From contig NZ_BJTC01000010.1 of assembly GCF_006829085.1 (NCBI RefSeq), forward strand, positions 124,001 to 188,000: 64,000 nt of DNA, read 5' to 3'. The stretch's first letter is position 1; every line of letters starts with the position of its first letter. The position numbers and the translations under genes are program-made. Below, in pieces: positions 1 through 7,459 of this stretch. The stretch is from Chryseobacterium sp. ON_d1 (GTDB lineage: Bacteria; Bacteroidota; Bacteroidia; Flavobacteriales; Weeksellaceae). The notes under the pieces were generated by a model. It worked only from the letters and a program-made list of their open reading frames with translations, had not been told where the DNA came from and searched no databases.

Positions 1-408
1 ATTGATGATTTTTTTAATTGATTTGGAAATTTCTTTTCCGCCTTCAATTTTTACAGCATGTGCCCCACCTTCTTTCATCATTCTTACCGCAGATTCCAAT
101 GCTTTTTCAGGATTACTCTGATAGGTCCCGAAAGGCAGATCCGCTACCACCAAAGCTCTGTCGGTTCCTCTTACCACACTTTGAGCATGATAGATCATTT
201 GATCCAGCGTAATGGGTAATGTAGTTTCAAAACCGGCCATTACATTCGCTGCAGAGTCTCCAATCAAAATAGCATCTACTCCGCCCGCATCTACCATCTT
301 TGCTGTGGTAAAATCATAAGCCGTAAGCATTGTTATTTTCTCCTTGTCGAATTTCATTTTACGCAAGGTTTCAGTCGTAACTTTTTTAATTTCAGAGTGA
401 ACAGACAT
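1..408 (-). CDS. panB: 3-methyl-2-oxobutanoate hydroxymethyltransferase, 5' part
   Basis: The first 136 codons of PanB, open to the left window edge, so the C-terminal half is not visible. PanB adds a hydroxymethyl group from 5,10-methylene-tetrahydrofolate to 2-oxoisovalerate, giving ketopantoate in pantothenate/CoA synthesis (cytosol). My translation reads MSVHSEIKKVTTETLRKMKF at the N-terminus, followed by the family hallmarks MLTAYDFTTAKMVD, ILIGDSAANVM and VVADLPFGTYQ. The GDS and DLPFG segments belong to the metal and ketoacid site of the family. The ATG at 408-406 is the only sensible start. The gene lies behind the terminator of the FNR-type regulator on the same strand. I saw no TAnnTTTG promoter in the short gap, so how it is transcribed is unclear. 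Confidence 0.93.
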   Translation of the reverse strand, partial: MSVHSEIKKVTTETLRKMKFDKEKITMLTAYDFTTAKMVDAGGVDAILIGDSAANVMAGFETTLPITLDQMIYHAQSVVRGTDRALVVADLPFGTYQSNPEKALESAVRMMKEGGAHAVKIEGGKEISKSIKKIIN

Positions 409-433
409 AATTTATCTATTTTTAAAAGTTAAA

Positions 434-453
434 AAGTCGGCCTGAGCCGACTT
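434..453 (-). terminator. Intrinsic terminator of the FNR-type regulator gene
   Basis: Stem AAGTCGGC / GCCGACTT with a CTGA loop, 16 bases past the regulator stop codon. On the minus strand it is followed by a T-rich run (TTTTTAACTTTT). Confidence 0.8.
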
Positions 454-469
454 AAGTTTTGTATGATTT

Positions 470-1183
470 TTATAAAACTACGTGACCGAGTTTCATGAGT
501 TTATCGTGATTTAAAATCTTGATATTTCTTCCGTCCACTTCAATCAGGTTATCCTGCTTGAATTCAGAGATCAGACGGATGGCACTTTCTGTGGCAGTGC
601 CGATAATGTTGGCAATTTCTTCTCTCGTCAATGAGATTTTGATGAACCCTTCAGGATCTACTCCCAGTTTCTGCTCCAGAAGCAGCAGGATTTCTGCCAG
701 TCTTTCTCTTACCGTTTTCTGAGCAAGGAAAGTAATGGTATTGGATGATTCTCCCAATTCGTAAGAAATTTTCTGAAGCATTACGAAAGACAGCTGTGGA
801 TCTACTTCCAGAAGATACATGAAGATATCAGCAGGTAAAAAAACACATTCGATATCTGTCATGGCTTCAGCTTTAGCCTGGAAATTTTCCCCGCAAAGCA
901 AAGAACGATAGCCAATAATATCCCCTTCTTTGATAAACCTTAAAATCTGGTCTTTCCCGAATGCTCCTGATTTTGAAAGTTTGGCAGCACCTTTTTCCAG
1001 GACAAACACTCCTTTGGGAGTTTCTCCATCCTCGAAAATGGTTTCATGTTTCTGAAAACTCAGTTTCTTTTTGCCATTAATATATTTTTCAAAATCTGCG
1101 CTAGAAAGTCTTTCCTTAAATGATTTATCATTAAAAACTCTGGCGAACCTCTCTTCAATTGCTATCTGTTGTTCCTGCGGCAT
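470..1183 (-). CDS. Crp/Fnr family transcriptional regulator
   Basis: 237 residues, the usual length for CRP/FNR regulators. An N-terminal cyclic-nucleotide-binding-like beta-roll (about 45-125) is followed by a long dimerisation helix (about 130-170) and a winged helix-turn-helix (about 184-230). In the recognition helix, E199 and R203 align with the Glu and Arg that CRP/FNR use to read the GA of their half-site. There is no N-terminal four-cysteine cluster as in E. coli FNR; the only two cysteines are C97 and C113, so an oxygen-sensing [4Fe-4S] centre of the FNR type is not supported. The gene is divergent from the cbb3 oxidase copper ATPase, and an FNR-box-like palindrome lies 5 bases from its own ATG. 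This suggests autoregulation and control of the oxidase cluster, which is inference. It could also respond to nitrosative or redox signals. Confidence 0.9.
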   Translation of the reverse strand: MPQEQQIAIEERFARVFNDKSFKERLSSADFEKYINGKKKLSFQKHETIFEDGETPKGVFVLEKGAAKLSKSGAFGKDQILRFIKEGDIIGYRSLLCGENFQAKAEAMTDIECVFLPADIFMYLLEVDPQLSFVMLQKISYELGESSNTITFLAQKTVRERLAEILLLLEQKLGVDPEGFIKISLTREEIANIIGTATESAIRLISEFKQDNLIEVDGRNIKILNHDKLMKLGHVVL

Positions 1184-1188
1184 TTTAT

Positions 1189-1202
1189 ATGATATTTATC
1201 AC
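1189..1202. promoter_or_regulatory. FNR/CRP-box-like palindrome
   Basis: ATGATATTTATCAC matches TTGAT-N4-ATCAA at 12 of 14 positions counting the free spacer; only the two outermost bases differ. It sits between the divergent regulator gene (ATG at 1183) and the copper ATPase (ATG at 1267). The neighbouring Crp/Fnr protein is the obvious candidate to bind here. Confidence 0.5.
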
Positions 1203-1244
1203 AAAAATAGAACTTTTTAACGCGATAAACAAAAAAAATTGTTA

Positions 1245-1252
1245 TAATTTTG
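1245..1252 (+). promoter_or_regulatory. Putative -7 promoter element of the copper ATPase
   Basis: TAATTTTG fits the Bacteroidetes -7 consensus TAnnTTTG, ends 14 bases before the chosen ATG, and lies about 43 bases downstream of the FNR-like site. No convincing -33 TTTG was seen. Confidence 0.4.
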
Positions 1253-1266
1253 TAGTTCAATATTTT

Positions 1267-3651
1267 ATGGTGGTGAACGAGAACTGTTTTCATTGTGGTC
1301 AAGGTATAGAAAAAGAGAGAATTTTATTTGATGAGAAGACTTTCTGTTGCAATGGCTGCAAGTCTGTTTATGAAATTCTGAATACAAATAACTTAAGCAA
1401 TTTTTATCAGCTTAACAAAGGGGCAGGAATTCGTCCGAGTGATGAAAATTCTACCCAGTTTGACTATTTGGATACTCCTGAAATTTTTGAAAAAGTAACC
1501 GATTTCTCTGAAGGAAACACCAGCCTTGTCACATTCAAAATTCCTGTAATCCACTGTTCTTCCTGCATCTGGCTATTGGAAAGCCTCCATACATTAAATC
1601 AGCACATCAAATATTCTCAGGTTAATTTCACGAGGAAGACCTTACAGATTTCATTCAATCATAATGATTTGAAATTAAGCGAACTAGCTAATTTTTTAAC
1701 CAATCTGGGATACAAACCTGTCATCAGTCTTGAAACTGCTGATAAAAATGAAGACCATCTTGACAAATCTTTATTAGTAAAATTTGCCATTGCCGCCTTT
1801 GCTTTTGGTAATGGAATGTTCCTTGCCTTTCCCGAGTACATTGGAGGGGAAGATTATTGGATGGAACATTATAAAGGTTTATTCAGAACCTTAATATTCC
1901 TCCTGGCAACACCTGTTGTATTTTATTCAGCTTCAGATTATTACAAATCTGCATGGTATGGTTTAAAAAATAAGATCGTCAACATTGATGTTCCGATTGT
2001 TTTAGGAATTCTTGTCCTATACGGAAGAAGTATCTATGAAGTGGTAACAGATTATGGCCCGGGATATTTCGATACACTTTGTGGACTTTTATTCTTCATG
2101 CTTCTCGGGAAGATCTTTCAGAAAAGAACATACAGTGCTCTTTCCTATGACAGAGATTATAAATCTTTCTACCCAATTGCTGTTACCAAGGTAGATTTTG
2201 AAGGAAAACAGGAAAACATCCTTCTTTCAGAGGTAAAAATAGGAGACAGAATTTTAGTTAGAAACCAGGAAATCATCCCTGTAGATGCCATTCTGATTAA
2301 CGGGGAAGGAAACATCGACAACAGTTTTATTACCGGAGAAAGCGAAAGCATCAGCAAACAGCCTGGTGATAAGATTTTTGCCGGAGGTAAGCAGATCGGA
2401 TCTTCTTTAGAGCTTGAAGTGATTAAAAACGTAGATCAAAGTTATTTAACTCAGCTTTGGAATAAAGAAGCTTTCAAAAAACATGAGACCGGGCTTGACA
2501 CCCTGACAAACAACATTAGTAAATATTTCACATTCATTATTTTAGGTATCGCTTTAATTTCCGGGATTTACTGGTCATTTATTGATCTAGAGAAAATGTT
2601 CCAGGTTATTTCAGCCATCCTTATCATTGCATGTCCCTGTGCGCTCGCACTATCTGCACCATTCACTTTCGGACATATCATGAGGATTTTAGGCCGAAAT
2701 AAATTTTACGTAAAAGATACTTTGACAATTGAAAAAATCGCGAAACTGGACACGATTGTTTTTGATAAAACAGGAACCATCACCCATAGAAAAAAATCAA
2801 ACATCAAGTACGAAGGATCTGAGATCAGCGAATTTGATTCTCTGAATATTAAGACTTTACTAAAGAACTCCAATCACCCGCTTTCAAAATCATTATATGA
2901 ATTCATCGAAGTAAATGATGATTATTTTCCGGTAGAAAATTTCGTTGAAATTTCAGGAAAAGGATATGAAGCCAGGGTAAGAGGAAATCTTTATAAGATC
3001 GGCTCTGCCCGTTACAATAATCAGAAACCTAAAAATCTTGAAACAGCAGTTTATATCAGCAAAAATAACGAATGCTTAGGTAAATTCATCTTTAAAAATG
3101 AATACCGTCCGAAGCTGAAAGAACTTTTCACAAAACTTACCCAATACAAAATATTTATCCTGAGCGGAGACAATTCCTCAGAAGAAAATCAGCTAAAAGA
3201 GCTTATCCCAAATTACAAAGGAATGTCCTTTAACCAAAGCCCGGAAGACAAACTGAATTATATTAAATCCCTTCAGGATCAGCACATGAAAGTAGCGATG
3301 CTTGGAGACGGTCTTAATGACGCCGGAGCCCTAAAACAGAGTAATGTAGGAATAGCCATTGCTGACGACACCAACAGTTTCACACCCTCTTCTGATGTAA
3401 TCATGAATGGTGAAAAAGTGGCTACCCTTGATAACTACCTGAATGTCTGCAAAGGGTCTATCACCATTGTGAAAATGACATTTATAATCAGTTTTCTGTA
3501 CAATATCGTTGGTTTAAGTTACGCTGTTACAGGACATATGCATCCGCTTTTTGCAGCAATCCTTATGCCAATCAGTTCGATCACAGTGGTTACCTTTACT
3601 ACACTTTCAACATGGATTTTAGGTCGCAAACATTTCAAAAAACAGGCGTAA
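1267..3651 (+). CDS. ccoI: CcoI/FixI-type copper-exporting P-type ATPase
   Basis: A P1B ATPase of the CcoI/FixI class, thought to move copper across the inner membrane for cbb3 oxidase assembly. I chose the ATG at 1267 (794 residues) because the open frame upstream has no homology-like sequence and overlaps the regulator. The N-terminus has a zinc-ribbon-like Cys set (C7, C10, C27, C28, C31), then a heavy-metal-binding domain with CSSC at 97-100. Next come membrane helices and the intramembrane metal site CPC at 456-458. The phosphorylation motif DKTGT has D500, and the hinge motif is GDGLND (D681, D685). It is followed 109 bases later by ccoS and the oxidase genes, which places it in the oxidase assembly group rather than general copper detoxification. 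Confidence 0.93.
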   Translation: MVVNENCFHCGQGIEKERILFDEKTFCCNGCKSVYEILNTNNLSNFYQLNKGAGIRPSDENSTQFDYLDTPEIFEKVTDFSEGNTSLVTFKIPVIHCSSCIWLLESLHTLNQHIKYSQVNFTRKTLQISFNHNDLKLSELANFLTNLGYKPVISLETADKNEDHLDKSLLVKFAIAAFAFGNGMFLAFPEYIGGEDYWMEHYKGLFRTLIFLLATPVVFYSASDYYKSAWYGLKNKIVNIDVPIVLGILVLYGRSIYEVVTDYGPGYFDTLCGLLFFMLLGKIFQKRTYSALSYDRDYKSFYPIAVTKVDFEGKQENILLSEVKIGDRILVRNQEIIPVDAILINGEGNIDNSFITGESESISKQPGDKIFAGGKQIGSSLELEVIKNVDQSYLTQLWNKEAFKKHETGLDTLTNNISKYFTFIILGIALISGIYWSFIDLEKMFQVISAILIIACPCALALSAPFTFGHIMRILGRNKFYVKDTLTIEKIAKLDTIVFDKTGTITHRKKSNIKYEGSEISEFDSLNIKTLLKNSNHPLSKSLYEFIEVNDDYFPVENFVEISGKGYEARVRGNLYKIGSARYNNQKPKNLETAVYISKNNECLGKFIFKNEYRPKLKELFTKLTQYKIFILSGDNSSEENQLKELIPNYKGMSFNQSPEDKLNYIKSLQDQHMKVAMLGDGLNDAGALKQSNVGIAIADDTNSFTPSSDVIMNGEKVATLDNYLNVCKGSITIVKMTFIISFLYNIVGLSYAVTGHMHPLFAAILMPISSITVVTFTTLSTWILGRKHFKKQA

Positions 3652-3725
3652 AAGCCCTTATTTAGACTGATTTTAAATTAGCTGAAATCGGCATTTCGTG
3701 ATGAATGTCATTATTTTTCACTAAA

Positions 3726-3753
3726 TTTGAACCCCGAAAATAGGTTAATTTTG
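3726..3753 (+). promoter_or_regulatory. Putative promoter of the ccoS-ccoNOQP operon
   Basis: TTTG at 3726-3729 and TAATTTTG at 3746-3753 are separated by 16 bases and match the Bacteroidetes -33/-7 consensus. The -7 element ends only 7 bases before the ccoS ATG, which implies a leaderless or almost leaderless transcript. Confidence 0.55.
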
Positions 3754-3760
3754 TTGTCCA

Positions 3761-3988
3761 ATGGATATTCTATATTTAATGATCCTCTGCAGTGTTTCTT
3801 TGGCTGCGATTTTCTTGGTCGTATTTATAGTGTATGCCCGAAAAGGACAGTTTGAGGATGATGAATCTCCTGCTGTCAGAATCCTTTTTGATGATGAAAA
3901 AATCAAAGAAAATGATGAAACTGGCGACAAAAATAAAGACGAGAAAGAAATAGGAGAAAATAATAAAATTGAGAAAAATAGTGAATAG
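3761..3988 (+). CDS. ccoS: cbb3-type oxidase assembly protein CcoS
   Basis: 75 residues. It has a single N-terminal transmembrane helix (about 4-26) followed by the family motif YARKGQFEDDESPAVRILFD. The rest is a charged, low-complexity tail rich in Glu, Lys and Asn. CcoS is a small inner-membrane factor needed to insert cofactors into the cbb3 catalytic subunit. Its position between the CcoI-type ATPase and ccoN, 5 bases before the ccoN start codon, fits this role. An opposite-strand frame over the same bases is a shadow. Confidence 0.9.
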   Translation: MDILYLMILCSVSLAAIFLVVFIVYARKGQFEDDESPAVRILFDDEKIKENDETGDKNKDEKEIGENNKIEKNSE

Positions 3989-3993
3989 TTGAT

Positions 3994-6255
3994 ATGGAAA
4001 CACAGAAGTTTAGTTATGACAACAGTATTGTCCGTGCGTTCCTATATGCGACCATTGTCTTTGGTCTTATAGGATTTACGTTTGGACTTACGGCGGCATT
4101 AATGCTTTTCTACCCAGAGTTACCTGAATTCTTTTTCGGGACAGATGATACAACCATTAAAAGTTTGGCATCAGGTAATATTCAAGGGTTAATAAACACA
4201 CATGGTGCATTTGGTTTTGGTAGAATCAGAATGTTGCACACCAATACCGTAATCTTTGCATTCGTTTGTAACATTGTTTACACGGGTATTTATTACTCAT
4301 TACAAAGATTATTAAAAACAAGAATGTACAGTGATACATTGTCTTGGCTACATTTCTGGACTTGGCAGTTTATGATCGTTGCTACGTTCATTACATTCTT
4401 TATGGGGATCAATACCTCTAAGGAATATGCTGAGCACGAGTGGCCGATCGACATATTGATCGCATTCTCATGGATCATTTTTGGTATCAATATGTTCCTG
4501 ACTATTTCGAAGAGAAGAGTGAGACACCTGTATGTTGCCATCTGGTTCTATATCGGTACCTGGATTGCAGTAGCAATGCTTCACATCTTCAACAACCTTG
4601 AAGTACCTTTATCTTTCACAGGCTGGAAATCCTATTCAGCATATGCGGGGGTAAAAGATGCTATTGTACAGTGGTGGTACGGACATAATGCGGTAGCATT
4701 CGTATTGACAACTCCGGTTCTAGGTTTAATGTATTACTTCCTTCCGAAGGCAGCAGACAGACCGGTATTCTCTTATAAACTGTCTATTATTCACTTCTGG
4801 TCATTAATTTTCGTATATATCTGGGCTGGTCCTCACCACCTTCAGTATACAGCTCTTCCGGCTTGGGCTCAGGCGGTAGGAACAGGTTTCTCTATCATGC
4901 TTATTGCACCATCATGGGGAGGTATGTTAAATGGTCTTCTTACCTTAAGAGGAGCTTGGGATAAAGTAAGAGAAAATCCTATCCTTAAGTTCTTCGTAGT
5001 AGCTGTTACATGCTATGGTATGGCAACGTTTGAAGGGCCGCTTTTGGCAACTAAAAACATCAACAAAATTGGTCACTTTACAGACTGGGTTATCGGTCAC
5101 GTACACTTAGGAGCTCTTGGATGGAATGGTTTCATGGCATTCGGGGTTATCTATTACCTGGTACCAATCATGTGGAGAACAAAACTTTGGTCTGTAAAAT
5201 TAGCTAACTGGCATTTCTGGTTAGGTACTTTAGGAATCATCTTCTATGCAGTACCAATGTATATTTCAGGATTTACACAAGGTTTAATGTGGAAGCAATT
5301 CAACCCGGACGGAACCCTATTATGGAAAAACTGGTTGGATACAGTAACGGCAATTATTCCTTACTTCAAAATGAGATTCGTAGGAGGTTTATTCTATATC
5401 TCAGGATCTATCCTAATGATCATCAATGTAATTGCTACAGTAAGAAAAGGATCATTCCAGAAAGAAGTTCCTGCTGAAGCACCTGCGTTGGCAAATATCA
5501 GTAAAAACAGAAAAGAAGGAGAAGGGACTCACCTTTGGTTAGAAAGAACTCCTGTATTATTAGGAATTCTATCTTTCATTACAATATCTATCGGTAGTTC
5601 AATTGAAATTATCCCTACACTATCTCTTAAGAAAAGTGTACCTACCATTTCTGCGGTGAAACCTTATTCACCACTGGAACTAGAAGGTAGAGATATCTAT
5701 ATCCGTGAAGGATGTAACGCTTGTCACTCTCAGATGGTAAGACCGTTCAGAGACGAGATTGTTAGATTTAACGGTAAAAACGGACAATACTCCAAAGCTG
5801 GGGAATTTGTATACGACAGACCATTCCTATGGGGTTCTAAGAGAACAGGACCGGATTTACATAGAGAAGGTGGTAAAAACCCAAGTTCTTGGCACTACAA
5901 ACACATGTATAACCCAAGATCTACTTCTGCAGGTTCCATCATGCCTCGTTATCCTTGGTTAATTGCGACTGATCTGGACAGATCTAAAATGGTAAGCAAA
6001 ATGAAGCTGATGAAAAATGTATTCGATGTACCTTATACCAAGGCTGAAATCGATTCTGCAGACAAATGGGCTAACAACCAATCAGCAAAAATTGTAAAAG
6101 ATATCTTCTCTGAAGCAAATGACCTTAAGCAGGCTTATGCTAAGAGACCTCAGGGAGAATTAGAGAAAAAAGAAATTGTAGCTCTTATTTCCTATCTTCA
6201 GAGATTAGGTACAGATATCAAAACAACTGAAATCAAAACAGCAAGTAATAACTAA
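3994..6255 (+). CDS. ccoNO: cbb3-type cytochrome c oxidase, fused CcoN-CcoO
   Basis: 753 residues fusing the catalytic subunit I (CcoN, about 1-490) to the haem-c subunit II (CcoO, about 540-753). The CcoN part has about twelve hydrophobic helices and the conserved His residues for haem b, haem b3 and CuB, for example in WWYGHNAVAFV, GPHHLQYTALP and HVHLGALGWNG. The CcoO part begins near GRDIYIREGCNACHSQM, with the haem-binding C574-x-x-C577-H578, and contains the family sequence GPDLHREGGKNPSSWHYKHM. M-P-R-Y downstream supplies the probable axial Met. The complex is a high-affinity terminal oxidase of the inner membrane that reduces O2 and pumps protons. In most Proteobacteria ccoN and ccoO are separate genes; the fusion is frequent in Bacteroidetes. 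The gene is cotranscribed with ccoS, ccoQ and ccoP. Confidence 0.96.
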   Translation: METQKFSYDNSIVRAFLYATIVFGLIGFTFGLTAALMLFYPELPEFFFGTDDTTIKSLASGNIQGLINTHGAFGFGRIRMLHTNTVIFAFVCNIVYTGIYYSLQRLLKTRMYSDTLSWLHFWTWQFMIVATFITFFMGINTSKEYAEHEWPIDILIAFSWIIFGINMFLTISKRRVRHLYVAIWFYIGTWIAVAMLHIFNNLEVPLSFTGWKSYSAYAGVKDAIVQWWYGHNAVAFVLTTPVLGLMYYFLPKAADRPVFSYKLSIIHFWSLIFVYIWAGPHHLQYTALPAWAQAVGTGFSIMLIAPSWGGMLNGLLTLRGAWDKVRENPILKFFVVAVTCYGMATFEGPLLATKNINKIGHFTDWVIGHVHLGALGWNGFMAFGVIYYLVPIMWRTKLWSVKLANWHFWLGTLGIIFYAVPMYISGFTQGLMWKQFNPDGTLLWKNWLDTVTAIIPYFKMRFVGGLFYISGSILMIINVIATVRKGSFQKEVPAEAPALANISKNRKEGEGTHLWLERTPVLLGILSFITISIGSSIEIIPTLSLKKSVPTISAVKPYSPLELEGRDIYIREGCNACHSQMVRPFRDEIVRFNGKNGQYSKAGEFVYDRPFLWGSKRTGPDLHREGGKNPSSWHYKHMYNPRSTSAGSIMPRYPWLIATDLDRSKMVSKMKLMKNVFDVPYTKAEIDSADKWANNQSAKIVKDIFSEANDLKQAYAKRPQGELEKKEIVALISYLQRLGTDIKTTEIKTASNN

Positions 6256-6271
6256 ACATTAAAAGGTTCAT

Positions 6272-6472
6272 ATGATTCCTCAGAACTTTAAAGATATATT
6301 ATCCAATACAGAAAATGCTGGCTTCTACCAGACACTGGCTCTGATTTTCTTTATGCTGTTCTTCATCGCTTTGGTAATCTATGTTTTTAGCAGACCTAAA
6401 AAATATTACAAAGAAGAAGAAGAGGCTCCTCTTGGGGATGATGAAGATGACGATTTTAATTTAAAAAATTAA
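6272..6472 (+). CDS. ccoQ: CcoQ/FixQ-like cbb3 oxidase small subunit
   Basis: 66 residues: a short polar N-terminus, one membrane helix (about 18-40), then the typical ending YVFSRPKKYYKEEEEAPLGD with an acidic tail. CcoQ stabilises the cbb3 complex. It lies 16 bases after ccoNO and 10 bases before ccoP, as expected. Sequence conservation in this family is low, so position and topology carry much of the call. Confidence 0.85.
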   Translation: MIPQNFKDILSNTENAGFYQTLALIFFMLFFIALVIYVFSRPKKYYKEEEEAPLGDDEDDDFNLKN

Positions 6473-6482
6473 ACTATTTTTT

Positions 6483-7364
6483 ATGAAACAAAGAACACCT
6501 GTTGTTATAAACATCTTAATAATAATCGGACTTTTAATAGTTTTTTATTATTTATTTGTACAGAGCTACGCGTTCCTTTCTTCACCTTACTTCTGGGGAA
6601 CTGTTGTGATCGCCGGTATCCTTGCCTACATTCATAGTGCTATCGGAGACCTTATTGAAAACAACAAATTCAAGAAATTATCTCCTGAAGAGAAGGCAGC
6701 TTATTTAGCTGAAAAGAAAGTTCCTTATTTCAAAAGATTGTACCAAAGTGCATTCAAAAAGCAATCTGCTTCTGAGGAAAAAGATATCCTTATCGACCAC
6801 GGTTTCGATGGAATCATGGAGTTGGATAACCAGTTACCGAAATGGTGGGTAGGTTTATTCTATTTTGGGACCGCTTTTTGTATTGTATATATTGCCGCTT
6901 ACTCTTTCACAGATTTCGCTCACCCGCTAAGCGAATATGAAAAAGAATATAAAGAGCAGTTGGCAAGTATTGAGGAATATCAGAAATCTCAGCCTCCTGT
7001 AACGATTGAAACAGCTAAATATTCAGCTGATAATATCGCAGAAGGTAAAGAATTATTCAAAACAAACTGTGCATCTTGTCACAAGGAAGATGGTAGTGGA
7101 GGTATTGGTCCAAACCTTACTGATAACTACTGGATCAACCAGCCTGAGAAGACATTATTCAAAAACGTATTCCATATGGACTGGAATGGTTCTCCAACTA
7201 ACCCTGCGATGAGACCATTCGGTAAGAATGGAGAAGTTTCAGGTGCTGAAATTGAAAAGATTGCAGCTTATGTATATCACATCAATCAGGAGCAGCCACC
7301 AGTGACTCCAGCTCAGGGAGGAGCAGCTCCTCAAGGAACTGAAGCGCATTGGGAAAAAGAATAA
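6483..7364 (+). CDS. ccoP: cbb3-type oxidase subunit III CcoP, single haem c
   Basis: 293 residues. It has two N-terminal membrane helices (about 7-50), a cytosolic linker, then the FixP N-terminal-type helix (about 120-145, preceded by MELDNQLPKWWVGLFYFGT). A periplasmic cytochrome c domain (about 180-272) carries one haem motif, CASCH, and GIGPNLTDNYW downstream. Classical CcoP has two CxxCH motifs; only one is present here, so the fused CcoNO plus this subunit would carry two c-type haems in total. An Ala/Pro/Gln-rich tail ends the protein. It is the last gene before a strong terminator. Confidence 0.94.
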   Translation: MKQRTPVVINILIIIGLLIVFYYLFVQSYAFLSSPYFWGTVVIAGILAYIHSAIGDLIENNKFKKLSPEEKAAYLAEKKVPYFKRLYQSAFKKQSASEEKDILIDHGFDGIMELDNQLPKWWVGLFYFGTAFCIVYIAAYSFTDFAHPLSEYEKEYKEQLASIEEYQKSQPPVTIETAKYSADNIAEGKELFKTNCASCHKEDGSGGIGPNLTDNYWINQPEKTLFKNVFHMDWNGSPTNPAMRPFGKNGEVSGAEIEKIAAYVYHINQEQPPVTPAQGGAAPQGTEAHWEKE

Positions 7365-7388
7365 TTTAAAAAATTAGAAAACATATGA

Positions 7389-7438
7389 AAAAAACATAAT
7401 TTGTTATTAGATTAAAATAGTAACGAATTATGTTTTTT
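7389..7438 (+). terminator. Intrinsic terminator after ccoP
   Basis: An 18-bp stem (7389-7406 with 7421-7438, one G-U pair) with a 14-base loop, ending in a T-rich run. It probably ends or attenuates the ccoS-ccoP transcript before ccoG. Confidence 0.85.
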
Positions 7439-7459
7439 CTTTTTTAAAACCTATTACAT

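Noticed and set aside
1159-1266. Upstream extension of the copper ATPase reading frame
   Set aside because: It overlaps the divergent regulator gene and lies upstream of the likely promoter; ATG 1267 begins the conserved sequence.
3776-4003. 75-codon minus-strand frame across ccoS
   Set aside because: Phe/Ile-rich complement of the low-complexity ccoS tail; ccoS itself is clearly recognised.
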